Positions 27,155 to 38,172 of a stretch of 64,000 nt of DNA are shown here, piece by piece. Below the pieces are notes generated by a model, which saw only the letters and a program-made list of their open reading frames with translations, searched no databases and was not told the origin of the DNA. How positions within the stretch are numbered: the first letter of the stretch is position 1; every line of letters begins with the position of its first letter. The DNA lies in contig NC_088170.1 of the NCBI RefSeq assembly GCF_028769735.1, positions 44,808,585 to 44,872,584 of the forward strand. Direction: 5' to 3'. The stretch is from Zonotrichia leucophrys gambelii. Its lineage: Eukaryota > Chordata > Aves > Passeriformes > Passerellidae. The translations under genes and the position numbers were made by a program.

Positions 27155-27170
27155 GGGGGGGGGGAAAAAA
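27155..27170. repeat. G10-A6 homopolymer pair
   Basis: Ten consecutive G followed by six A. Such runs are prone to slippage and to sequencing or assembly length errors. Confidence 0.85.
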
Positions 27171-27779
27171 GGCATAAGAGGGGAATGATATTATAATATT
27201 CAGAGCGAGAAAGGGTGGGAATACAAAATATCCAGTATTTTTCAAATTTCCTGTTTGAGCTGTTCCATTTCATTTAAATAATTGTTGTCCTGAGAATTAT
27301 TGCCTGTTGTCCTGTGGTGTGGAAAGTAACCACAAGATTATTTTCAGTATTTGTTGCTTTCTTGATTTCTCCAGCTTAAATTGTTCTTTTTTTGTATAAA
27401 TAACAAATAATACTGCGTGACCAGTTGCTAACTCTGCTTCCAGAGGCACTTTCAGAGAATGTAGCTATGTGAGATGATGCAGGAGTGATTTGAAACTGGG
27501 CATCCAATGTATCACAGGGCATGATGATAAGTACTGTAAGGGCCAAACTCTTCTAGGGTCTGGAGTTTTGAGCTGGAATTTGACCAGAAATTTGTCCAGA
27601 AAAATCTCTGTGCTTCCATTCTTGGAATCCCATCTTTGCTTACACCTCCCATAGATGTGACCATAGTTATAAAAGCCAAAGCATCAACTACAGCAACAGT
27701 TGTGCAGCCAGCTGTTAATTTGCAGCTCCTACCCAAATTCTTCTCAGACACCTGAACAATTGAGAGCAGCACTTGGGCT

Positions 27780-28400
27780 CTCATGTCTTCCACCTTTGGC
27801 CACAGAAATCTGCAGTCCCCCTGTTGACTGTTCCATGTCTGTGTTTGTGGTCATTTGTGTTCACACTCATGAGCAGTGAGAGGGAGCTATTTGGGGTATA
27901 GGCATTAGGAGCCTCCCTGCAGCGCCTGACAGCAAGTGATAAGGATCCCATGACAGCAGCCCTGATCAACGCCTTCCTGCCCTGCAGATGGGAGCCTCCA
28001 TCATTTGGCCTAGGTGTTAATGGGTGTTCCAGGCTCAGATGACTTTGATGACTTTGAATTGTCCCCAGGGAACTAGTTCCCCTTCCTTGGCTATTACTGA
28101 CTATGCAAATTCACATCTGAGGGCAGAGAAGAACCCTCCTTCCCAAAGCTTTCCAGTCCCATGGCTCCAGTACCTGGTCCCTTAGTGCCTCAGCCCCAGC
28201 ACAGCTCCTGCAGGTGAGGCTATCAGCATCTCCATCCCCAGGGAGCAGCACCAGGTCCCAGCTGTGCACAGCTGCCTGCCTCCTTTGGAGCCAAAGGCTC
28301 CAATTTGCTGGGCAAGGTTCTTCCAGCCAGTGATGTGGACAGAGCCCTGTAGCTTGTCACCACCACAGTCATACAGTCCCATGCTATAAAGGTCAGAGTC
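27780..28400. other. GC-elevated segment of unknown nature
   Basis: By eye this is the most GC-rich stretch outside the LTRs. On the minus strand several open frames (28662-28393, 28382-28182, 27969-27781 and 27793-27512) follow one another in different frames. That could reflect a frameshifted relic of a coding or repeat sequence, or just fewer stop codons in GC-richer DNA. I recognise no protein in them. A perfect 9-bp tandem duplication (gatgacttt) lies at 28038-28055. Confidence 0.35.
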
Positions 28401-29692
28401 TCTGAGTCTCTTTCACGTTCCCAGCTGAGCTAACTGCCCTCCTAACCACCAAAGTACCTTTCAGCTGCCTCTGCTCTAGGCCTGCTTGCCAGCTAAATAG
28501 GTGTTGTCTGCTGCAGATGAGCAGTAGATTATTCTTTAATTGGCAGATGGCTGCTGAACATATTCCAGACAGCTTTGGTGATAAATGCTCTTTTGCTGCT
28601 GTGTGTGGTGAATTGCCTTTTTGCATCATATGTGTATTGTAAAAGCTTGGTTGTATTCCCATGATACCTTTTTAACAATCACTCTGAACGGAAGAACTGT
28701 CTGCCAAGACTTTGTGCTAATTGCCCTACATAACCAAGAAGAGATAAAAATGAACTAATGTTCTTTTTGTGATCCAAAGCAATCCTAAAGGATCAATTTT
28801 AAAAAGTATTATCAAGCATTTAACTAAGCAAAAGGCTAAAAAACAACAAAGAGATTCATTCCTGGAAATAACTTCTTTCAACTAATGAATGTTATCAACA
28901 TTGGGAATTAGAATACCAGCATTATATGGATGTGATCCATGGGGAAGATGGGCTGTTTAAAGCTCACTTCTGTTATAAAGGTATTGTAATCAAACTAGTG
29001 ATTTAAACCCTATTGTAATTCCACCCTTTTCAAATTGTGCCTTTCTCTTTGTGGAAGGGAATGAACTGTTAATGGAAACAAAGGCAGGGGAAGAAATATT
29101 GTTGAATTATAAAGCCTTTACACTTATGGTATTAGAACACTTCTTAATTTCCAATTAACATGAATAATGTGTGAGTCTACAATGAAAAAACTTCAGCTAT
29201 CACATATGCACAGTTGCTGTAGTGGATATGTAACTTGAAGCAAAGGTTGAGAGCACAGTCAGTTCTCCTGCCTGATGATGAAGGTCTGTATACTTTCGGC
29301 AGGAGCTTTGTGGAAAAGATGATTAAAAAATTTAAGATAAAATCTGTGCTAAACTGGAACTTTTATATTAGGTTGAACACTACAGAATTGTTGATCAGGT
29401 CACAGTTGTAAACCTGTGAGTGCAAAATATTCTATTCAGTTTCTGATATCTGAAGTGATAAATTACAAACCTGCAAGAATGTGAGTGCTACTGGACATGT
29501 GTTCACATTCATAATTTCCTTGTGATTTATATGAGGCTAAAATACTACTGCCAAAATGCCTTTGACTTTTGACTTTACATTGAAAATAAGTAATTACTAT
29601 AAGGATCTTGTTCATTTTATTATTATGTCATTCTAGAGCCTTCCTTGAACTCCACCCAATAGCCACTAAAACAATTTGGTCACTTTTTCCTC

Positions 29693-29714
29693 TTTTTTTT
29701 TTTTTTTTTTTTTT
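29693..29714. repeat. Homopolymer run of 22 T
   Basis: An uninterrupted T run. As with the run at 8059, it may be slippage or a minus-strand poly(A) tail, with no recognisable retroposed body. Confidence 0.9.
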
Positions 29715-29780
29715 ACTGGAAGCTCTTTCCCTTTGAGAGAAACAGAATTTAAATCTGAGTATTGCTTTATACTATGAAAC

Positions 29781-29810
29781 TCAAAACTATGAAATCAAAA
29801 CTATGAAATC
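29781..29810. repeat. 14-bp perfect tandem duplication
   Basis: tcaaaactatgaaa occurs at 29781-29794 and again at 29795-29808. A partial related copy lies just upstream (actatgaaac), giving about 2.5 units. Confidence 0.9.
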
Positions 29811-32605
29811 TCACTTGTAGACATAAAAAATGTTTGATACTATTTTAGCTGTTATCAGTCAGCCTAAAATTTCCCCATGTTTAAAAGCTGTGATCAAAAT
29901 TTTTCTGTAGTATTTCTATCCATCTCCTCAAACACATAGAACTTCAACAAAAAGGTGTTATCTAAACAATTTTACCTTTCCAGGGCTGCTGATGGACGTG
30001 TTCCTATTTTGGGGAATGATTCTTATGTTTTCAGACATTTCTTCCCAAAAGCAGAACGATCATACTTCTGCAGGGTGGAAACAACTGGTATGCCCATCTT
30101 CGATAGAAAAGTAACATTCCCCAGTGTAAAAGGAAAAGCATGAAACTTCATAAATTGATAATATACATGATTAAACAGTTACAAATCTGATTCTATTGAG
30201 AAGCAAATATAGCTCAGAAAAAGACAGAGGGAATTCATTTATTTGAGAAAATGACTAGCCACACATTAAGAGTTTTGGTATCAAGTAGCTTTAACTAAGT
30301 AAGAATGGAGAGACTGTCATTTTGACGCTGCAAACTGTAGTTTGAAGTTGCATTTGTGACAGTTTTCCAGGTCAATCATTCAGTTCTCCTGAAAGTCTGA
30401 AAAGAAAATCTTCACTACCCAAATATCTTGCTTAGTTGTTTGTTTTTGGTTTTTTTCCTAACATTTCTCTCTACTGTTCATGTGTCCATCTAAAGACAAA
30501 AACTAGCCACCATGTTCCATGTGCATATGATGAATGAAGTACCCATGCTGATCCATTAGAGCACCATCTTCCTTCTGTGGAATTAGATTGGGAATTCCGT
30601 TTCAGAAGAACCACCTCCAATGCAAACTATTCTGTTGTCCCTCTATTGTGCTATAAGAACTTATAGGTTACATGGCAGCATAAAGGTGTTTGAATGGAAG
30701 ATCTTGTCATATATTTTATTTTTTATGATCTGGGTTTGAATGATTCAAGTTTAACTTTCCAAAAACACGTGCTAAGAAAGGGACTCATTTAGGTCTAGAA
30801 GAAGCTAAAAAAAGGCCCAGGTTCTCCAAAAGAACATGGTGTCTTTGGGACCAAATTTATTAACAGAAGCAGTTTTGTTAATGCTAGATGGCAAGCTTTC
30901 TTTTTCTATAATTTTTTAATAAAGTTCTTTATATTTTGTACTTCTGCTTTGACTCTGTGTCCAAATTAAGGAGTGATAGAGGTTTGTTTTATTTTCATTT
31001 TATCTGTTTTCACTTCTGTTCCAATATAGTGTATTTGTCTCTTTCATCCCTCTATGATTTTTTTATAAATAAACATCATTTTATGTTACTTCTGAAATAA
31101 CTTAAGTAACAAGCACATCACCAGGACTGTGCTGAGATAATCAGGCCATTGGATTGCCAGTACAAATTGTGCTACACACTGCAATTACTTGAGTGCTCAA
31201 TCACAGGTAGTGTTTACTGTGACATGATCACACTCTGAATATGTTATTTCCCTCTTGACTGTCACCTGCTATTTCATTACTGAAGGTAGCAAAGAAGAGT
31301 CAAACAGAAACTTTGATTAACTGATTATTTAAACTTGTCAGACTATCCAATATTCACATGGGCTTTTCTCCCCTCAACAATGAGAGGCCAAAGTGAGAGA
31401 TCCAGATGGTTGTTGCAAACAGAGCATTTCTACAGTTCAGTATCAGGTACGTGATCATAAGTGCAGTCTGAAGGGCAGTGCTACACATCTAGGAAACTCA
31501 CCAGGGCACAGAGAGACATGCTTGTGTGGGCTTCCAAGTAACAGTAGGGTGAAGCTATTTAACTGTATCTGAAAAGGCGTTATTATCTTGGTTAAGAAGA
31601 AAAAGTATATATGATCATTTGGAAATTGTTAGACTTAAAATACAAATAGATCCCAACGTGCCCTAGTTATCATTAATTTTGTGTGGAAGAATTGTAAATC
31701 CTAGCCTGAGTCACTGACTTAGTAGTCATTGATAATTTATTCTTGGTTCCTCTTCTAAATTTAATGCATTTTGGATGTTTTCAGTAATTGCAGGAGCAGT
31801 AGAAACTGTGGGGTACCACTGAAATAACCCACTAAAGAGCAGGTAGCAGTATTATCCCTGAATTGAATCTTTTTGACTTGACTTGACAGAATCCTAATAA
31901 AGCAACTGTGACTCACTGGAATGACAGTCATGGATCACTAGGCTGAGGACCATTTTGGAGGTATGGCTGCATACAAATGATGATTATATATTTGTCTATC
32001 ACTTGAGACTTAAAAGGCATTGACTTTCTTAGTGATAACTACAGATCATGGCCAGAAGTAGTAATTAGAATTGCTGCACCTGTCTGTGCTTCATGCTGTC
32101 TTTCCAACACATCAGTTCTGTCTTGTCATGTTGTCTCTGAAACAAATTAGCATCCCCAGACATTTGTAAGGAAAGGAAATCTCTGGCTCAGAGTCTGAGA
32201 GTAAGAAAAGCTGTGTGTAAACAGGAAAAGACGAGTCCTAACCTTTGAATATGCACCTGCAATATGCATGTACTGCATACAGACAGGCTGCCGCCAGGTC
32301 CCGCAGCTTTCTGCCCAGCTTTCAGAGCCACAAACAGATCTTAAACTTACATGTGATTCCAAATATCATGGAATGCAAGTTGGGAAATGGTGTCTGACTG
32401 TAAATGTATTTACTGTATCATTGTTATCCTTGTGTTAGTGTTGCATGGTAGCAGGGAGAGCTACAAGGATGTCTTCTGTGAGAAGCTGCCACAAGCTTCT
32501 CCCATGTCCAGCAAAGCCAAAGCCAGGTGACTCCAAGACTCCAAGACACCCCTGACACTGACCAAGGCTGGGCCAATTAGAAATTATGGTAATGCCTCTG
32601 CGATA

Positions 32606-32617
32606 ACATATTTAAAA
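32606..32617 (+). promoter_or_regulatory. TATA-like box of LTR
   Basis: acatatttaaaa lies in the place where this LTR family keeps its core promoter, just after the gcctctgcgataac block. Activity of this old copy is unknown. Confidence 0.45.
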
Positions 32618-33299
32618 AGAAGAAAAAGAGAGGGTGAGAATATGTGAGAGGAAAAATTCTGCAGTCACTAAGGTCAGTTGAGAAGGAGGAGGAGGTGCTG
32701 GAGCTGTTTCCTGTATGGTGAAGCAGCTGTTTCCTGCAGGCCATGGTGGTCCACAGGAATGCAGAGATCCACCTGCAGACTGTGGTGGACCCAGAGCAGA
32801 ACAGGTGGATGCAGGAAAGGAGGCTGTGAATCTGTGGGAGGCCTGTGCTGGAACAGGCTCCTGGCAGTGACCTGCAGACCCATGGACAGAGGAGTCCATC
32901 CTGGAGGAGGTTCCTTGTAGGACTTGTGACCCAGTGGGGGACCCACACTGGAGCAGGCTGTGCCTGAAGGTTTGCACCCTCTGGAAAAGTGACCTACAGT
33001 GGAGCAGTTTGTGGAGAACTGTTGCCCGTGGGATGGACTCATGGATTGTTGGATGTTGGATTCATTGAGAACTGTCTCCTGTGGAAAGGGTCCCATATTG
33101 GAGCAGGGAAAGGACTCCTCTCCCTAAGCAGAGGCAGGAACAATGGATGATGATCTGAGCACAGCCCCCATTCCCTGTATCCCTGCACTACTGGGGGAGG
33201 GGAGGAGGTAGAGCTGGAAAGGAGGGAGGAATGGGGGGAATGTGTATTTAGAGTCTTATTTTATTTCTCATTATCCTGCTCTGATTCCACTGGTAGCAA

Positions 33300-33305
33300 A
33301 TTAAA
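33300..33305 (+). promoter_or_regulatory. LTR polyadenylation signal ATTAAA
   Basis: attaaa about 190 bp before the proposed LTR end. It sits after the ctctgattccactgg block, where family members carry an AATAAATTAA-type signal. Confidence 0.5.
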
Positions 33306-33498
33306 GTAATATCTCTAATTCTAGCATGTTTTGCCTATATCAGTATTTGGTGAGCAATCTCTCCCAGTACTTATCTCAAATCATGGACCCTTTGTTATAT
33401 TTTCCATCCCCTGTCCAGCTGTAGAGGAGAGTGATAGAGAGGCTTTGATGAGTACTTGGAATCCAGCCAAGGTCAACCCACTACCATACAAAACCCCA

Positions 33499-34848
33499 TT
33501 AGTATTGAAAATAAGCCTAGAAACTTCCTGCAACCAGTAATGCCATTCAACACTGAAGCTTTCCTCAAGAGAAACCTGACTGAAAAATGTACGCCTTTCA
33601 AATTTGGAATTTACCAAACTGCTGTTCTTCTTCAGCAAGGGAACTTATCTAAGATTGAAGCAGTGCTCCCAGCAGTTTTTCCTGGCTTCCTCCACCCTCT
33701 TCTGTTAGTACATGCTTTCAGGAGCAGCATAGACTGATTCCTCTGTGCTCTCCTGAGCTCAATGCACTTAGTTTAAATCATTCCTCTAAAGGCCAAATTG
33801 GTCTCTTGTGTATTACATATCATATTCCATCATCATATTTTCAGAATTAAGTATTCTGTGCTCAACAAGATCACCATCAAAGAAATAAAATTTAATAAAT
33901 TTTAGCTTCTTCATTTATATTTATCTGCTAAAACATATTAACTTTGCAATCTTTACCCCATGCCTCCTTGCATCTTTCACAAGGCTGTTTTTTGCCTATC
34001 ACAAGGAAATGACACTATCAGTGGAAACACTGCTGCTGAAGGGTATTTCAGCAACTGATGTTTGAACAGAAGGTTTCAAGCCCCAAAAGGAGAGAATGCT
34101 TGGCAGGTTTTAGGCAATATGAGGACATGCCTCAGGATCCAACCCTTTTAGTCATCTATCACAGCTGAAGTCAGCTCTACATCATTAACAGAGAGAAAAG
34201 CAATTTCTGCTAGATTCAGGAAGAAAATAATCTGGCTCCAAATACAGCTTTAAAGATGACCTGGCAAGTGTTGTTTGGAAGGAAAAGAATTCTCTTTTGT
34301 GGTCCTAGGAATAATCACATCACTGCTATTCGTGTAGCATGAGAACTGCAAAAGCCACTTTTTCATAACTGACTAAGTCATGACTCATTATTCATGTTGC
34401 CTTAATAGCCTTCCCCATGCTGTTTGTGTCAAGTTATTTATTTATTCATTCTGCTGAGGCTTTAAGCTATTAAAAAATTAAATTAATGCAAATAAAGATG
34501 AAGAAACTTGAAAAGAAACTTTGAGGCATATTTGGCTGTGGAATGAATATGAAACAGGAGTTCTTCACTAGGCCATCACTGACTTGCAAATTGCTGATAT
34601 AAACATCCAATTAACCAAAAAGTAACTAAATAGCACACGTAAACTAATTATTATTAACAACTGAAAATGATAAAATTAAGACCTCTTTGTGAACAGGTAG
34701 AGTACATTCTTTTAGAATGCATATGCAATAGACTTTAAAAATACACTTAAGGAGAACATGTTCAACAGGGGGAAAAAGCATGAGGAAAATGAGAAAGTAA
34801 ACTCCTAACATACCCTAATAGAGGAACTTAAATAGTGATGACTTTTAG
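33499..34848. other. Noncoding spacer between LTR and CR1
   Basis: AT-rich sequence with no recognised gene or repeat. The open frames at 33331-33540 and 33456-33737 begin inside the LTR and run into flanking DNA. Confidence 0.55.
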
Positions 34849-35400
34849 TTAAAAGAAAAGCATCCTGTCCCTCAGGCTTGTCAGCTGCAACCTCAGCTTG
34901 GTATCACCTGCAAATTTGCTGAGGGTGTACCTGATCCCTTTGTTTATGTCTTTGATAAAGACATTGACTGGTACTGATCCCAGTATGGACTCCTGAGGGA
35001 CACCACTCATCACTAATCTCTCCTGGATGCTGAGCCATTGATGATCTCCCTCTGGCTGCAAACATCTATGCAATTCCTTATCTACTATAGAGTCCATCAA
35101 TCAAATCCATACCTCTCCAGTTGTGGGGGAACCGTATGAAATTTAAACAGCTGGTGCCTGTGGCTCTTCCCTTGCCCACTGAAGTCACTCTGTTGTAGAA
35201 GGTCATTAGGCTGGTCAGGCAGGACCTGCCCTTATTGAAGCCTATTCAAGTGCTGGTTGTCTTGAATCATGTCCCCATCTTCCATGTGACTTAGCACATC
35301 ATTTTGGCATCAATATCTTCTAGAAGGATCTGTTCCATGACCATATTTCTCAGACAAGAAACTCTTGCTCTTGGGAATGTTTTGCCTCTCTGCACTGGTT
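34849..35400 (-). mobile_element. CR1 LINE fragment, reverse-transcriptase domain
   Basis: The minus-strand frame 35100-34849 translates to a CR1 reverse-transcriptase segment. It contains [12 protein letters not shown] (family SGVPQGSVLGPV, motif B), then [10 protein letters not shown], then [11 protein letters not shown] (family LSKFADDTKL). The second catalytic aspartate context is damaged (FAGD instead of FADD), so the enzyme would be dead. From 35101 to about 35400 the match continues upstream in the enzyme but in other frames. Blocks there correspond to the RKSCLTNLV...FYD, GRA and KSCLTN-type regions. A piece between the Leu-Glu-Arg-His-Gly region and the GRA block is shortened near 35125-35160. 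No CR1 3' end is attached. Only internal ORF2 sequence remains, so the copy is truncated on both sides. Confidence in CR1 is high because several RT motifs occur in order. Confidence 0.9.
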
Positions 35401-35667
35401 TTCCTTTTGCTCAAAATTGTAATAATCTCTCTTGTTTCCCAAGATATTTTTTAAAAAGTGGCTTAGTTCCTACAGTGAACTGTAGAAAACTTTTTTTTCC
35501 TGTCGTGAAAAATTAGACAATTTATATCAGCACACAATTGAAAAGTTGCCTGCAATTCCTATTAAGCTGTTCTATTGAGCTATTAAACTAACCTGCATTC
35601 TCACATCACCAAAGAAGCTACAATAAAACTCTCCAGAAAGTTCCACTATGTGATGTTTTCAAAAATC

Positions 35668-35682
35668 TTTTTTTTTTTTTTT
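35668..35682. repeat. Homopolymer run of 15 T
   Basis: An uninterrupted T tract in AT-rich sequence. Confidence 0.85.
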
Positions 35683-37448
35683 ATATCTGCTTTAAGAAGA
35701 GAAAAAAAATAGCTTTCCTACTTAAAAGTCATACTATAAAATAGGAAGCAAATGATGCAAACATTCTCCCCCCGGAAATCTGCAAAACCCTTCCCAAATT
35801 AAAGACCAACCCCAATCCCTACACCAACTTGCAACTGAGCTATATTTTTAAGAAATAAAATACAGGCTTTAGAATTATCTGTCAAGATTTTATTATTTTT
35901 ATGGCACCAGAAAAAAATCAAAGGTATATTATATTTTGAAATAGACATAGCTGTCTATAAGCAGAAGATTTTTATTAAATAGCTACATTTTTCTTCAAGG
36001 GAATTCTATGTGCTAAAATAAATTTAACAGTTCACTAGCAACATTATGCAGAGGAATGAGGTTTTTCTTTTGGTTTGTTTTGAACCACTGTCACAGAATC
36101 CCTGTCAGTATAAGGCAGCCTGAAGTAGAACAAGTTTCTTCTGATGCTAAAGGCAACCAAGGTTTTTTCTTTCTCCAGCAATTATTTCTTTGATTCTATT
36201 TTGATAAGGAGTTTCTGTGTTTAGAAAGTACTTACCGTTTCTGTTCAAAATGTTTTTCAAGTAATTTGAATAATTTTGAAAGTCAAAACAGCAGAGATTT
36301 TCTGAGTGCTTAAGGCATTTGTAATTACTGTGGTGGATATTGGACTCTTCAGACATGCATAACAGAGGCTCACAGAGAAATGGATGTGAAATATTAACCC
36401 CAAGTACTATGTAATCTGTTAAAATTGCTGCATTTTATGAAAACTATATGTGGTACATCCTACCTTTTTCACTTTACATTTCACACCTTAACCCACTTTC
36501 AAAAACGCTGGTCCTGGACAATATTTCAGCTAAACAAAAATGTTTGAAGCAGCATCAATATTGTCCCTTAATTTTGGATTTCATTTCTGTTGAATCCAAA
36601 GAGCGAAACAAGCCACAGTATAACCCTGAGCTGAACTGAACTGCTGTAGTGATGATAAACAAGAACGAAATGGAAGCAGAGGTTTCAGTCAAGAGAGGGG
36701 CTGGATCTTCACAGGAAGCAACCAAAGTTGAACAAAAATAGACTTACAGTTGGTTTGCTTTGAGAGCAGTGGGTTCTTTGAAGTCAATCATCTCACTGGC
36801 TACTTCCTGGCATCCTATTTTGAAGACCTCAGAAATAACAAATTAGATCTTTTGAAACAAAGTATTTCCTCTGGCTCCGCCTTAGATTTGAAGACACAAG
36901 CAAACTGCGGCGGATCTATTTCAAAGCTGTGGGGAAATTAGTATTATTACTGTCTAATGTAATGTTTAATAGCTGGCCAGTAATCATCCAATAACATCCT
37001 GAAGGCTGAGGTAGCTGTTTTCATATTTATGAAATTCATCTGGAAGAACTGTTTCTGAATTATTCTGAATTCATAAAAGTGGATTCACAGTCTCACAAAT
37101 AGATTCTCATTGACCTGCAGATACAAAGTGAGATAAAGGTGTACATCCCAAACTAGCAGCACTGTCACTCTCACTTTTCAGAAAAGTAAATTATATTAGC
37201 TGACTCTGCTTTCTCATTTTTATTCATAAAGTGTATATTCTGACATCTTGTAAAACAGCTTATTTCTGCTCTACTGAATAAGAAAGTTCTGGGGGCACTG
37301 GGAACTAAGGTGACTTCCCCCTTGCTTAAGTATTTGTAGCAGCCTGGAAGGTAAGGGCTTGAAAAACAAGGCAGAGCATGTAGAATTTCCTGTCCAAACT
37401 TCTGTTTTCTTTGAATTACCTTCTTTATGGGGAATAAGGTGTATCAAC

Positions 37449-37487
37449 CTTTATTCTTTTCTTTTTTTTCTTTTTTTTCTTTCCCCC
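37449..37487. repeat. Polypyrimidine tract
   Basis: T-rich runs separated by single C bases and ending in ccccc. It resembles a splice-acceptor tract, but the bases that follow (aaactttgtgg) provide no immediate AG, so no exon is proposed. Confidence 0.7.
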
Positions 37488-38157
37488 AAACTTTGTGGCA
37501 CTGTTCCATACCAAGAGAAATAAGAGTTTTCTAGCCTGTTTGGATTACCATTGCTAGGAGATGCGCACACTTCTTTAAACGAACACTTTTAACTTAAACC
37601 AAAAATTTCTGAACTAATGGCTGTTGCTATACAGAGCATCCTAAATATTTTCTTGTGTCAAACAGCTGCTTTAAGTCTAGGATTGCTGGAAAAAATTGCA
37701 TCAATATTGCAATTAGGTTAAAATATTATAACAGAATATATTTGAAAAGTTATAAAAAATTTAGCAAAAAATTATTTTGATTTCTATTCTAACATAATAA
37801 TCTGTTTTATGCACATAGTCATAAAATTCATGAGACTGTGCCCCATAATCTGTCACTTATCTATTGCCTGGAACAAAGTGCATTATGCAGTCCAGAGTAC
37901 AGTATATGGTTGACACTGACCAAAGATGCTCTTTAAAGCGGAGCTCTGATTTTTTTCAAAACTTATGACAATTCTCTGTCTATTGATAATTTAAAAGTGA
38001 AACCAGCAAACAATACATCATTATCTGCCTTGATCTTATTAGGTCGTTCTATGGCAAGTGCCATATCTGATCTCAAAGAAATCAGGGAAAGTAATTAATC
38101 TCTTAATTTCATTCATAGATCTCATGTCTATCCAGTATAAAGACATAATTATACTCA

Positions 38158-38172
38158 AGAGAGAGAGAGAGA
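38158..38172. repeat. Short (GA)n run
   Basis: About seven GA units in a row. It is simple-sequence DNA. Confidence 0.8.

Larger units (their letters stand above)
23712..32438. other. Noncoding stretch, no gene recognised
   Basis: About 8.7 kb holding a weak CR1-like segment (24640-24830), a 10-G run (27155-27164), a GC-elevated unknown segment (27780-28400), a 14-bp tandem duplication (29781-29810) and a 22-T run (29693-29714). No open frame here resembles a known protein. AATAAA hexamers, for example near 30920, occur without a recognisable gene upstream. Confidence 0.6.
32439..33498 (+). mobile_element. Long GC-richer LTR, avian endogenous retrovirus
   Basis: Several blocks in order match a bird LTR family I recognise. 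These are ggtagcagggag and agaagctgc near the start, cttctcccatgtccagca, and a TATA-like acatatttaaaa at 32606-32617 preceded by gcctctgcgataac. Next come repeated ggagcaggct/ggacccacactggagcagg units (32750-33100), gaaaggactcctctccc, cccccattccctg, a ctcattatcctgctctgatt block, an ATTAAA signal at 33300-33305, and a terminal U5 block with gtgatagagaggctttg and ccagccaaggtcaaccca. The ends are uncertain. With a start at tgttgcatgg (32439) and an end at cccca (33498), the flanks share ttag (32435-32438 and 33499-33502), a possible 4-bp duplication. No retroviral genes are attached. Several 80-140 codon open frames inside it, mostly antisense, are by-products of its composition. Confidence 0.8.

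Noticed and set aside
30915..30925. AATAAA hexamer as the end of a gene
   Set aside because: No coding region or exon signals precede it, and such hexamers are common in AT-rich DNA.
32577..33096. Overlapping minus-strand open frames of 121-140 codons
   Set aside because: They are antisense to a recognised LTR, overlap each other in three frames, and owe their length to the local GC content.
37449..37500. Polypyrimidine tract as a splice acceptor
   Set aside because: No AG closes the tract at a usable distance and no donor-bounded exon follows.
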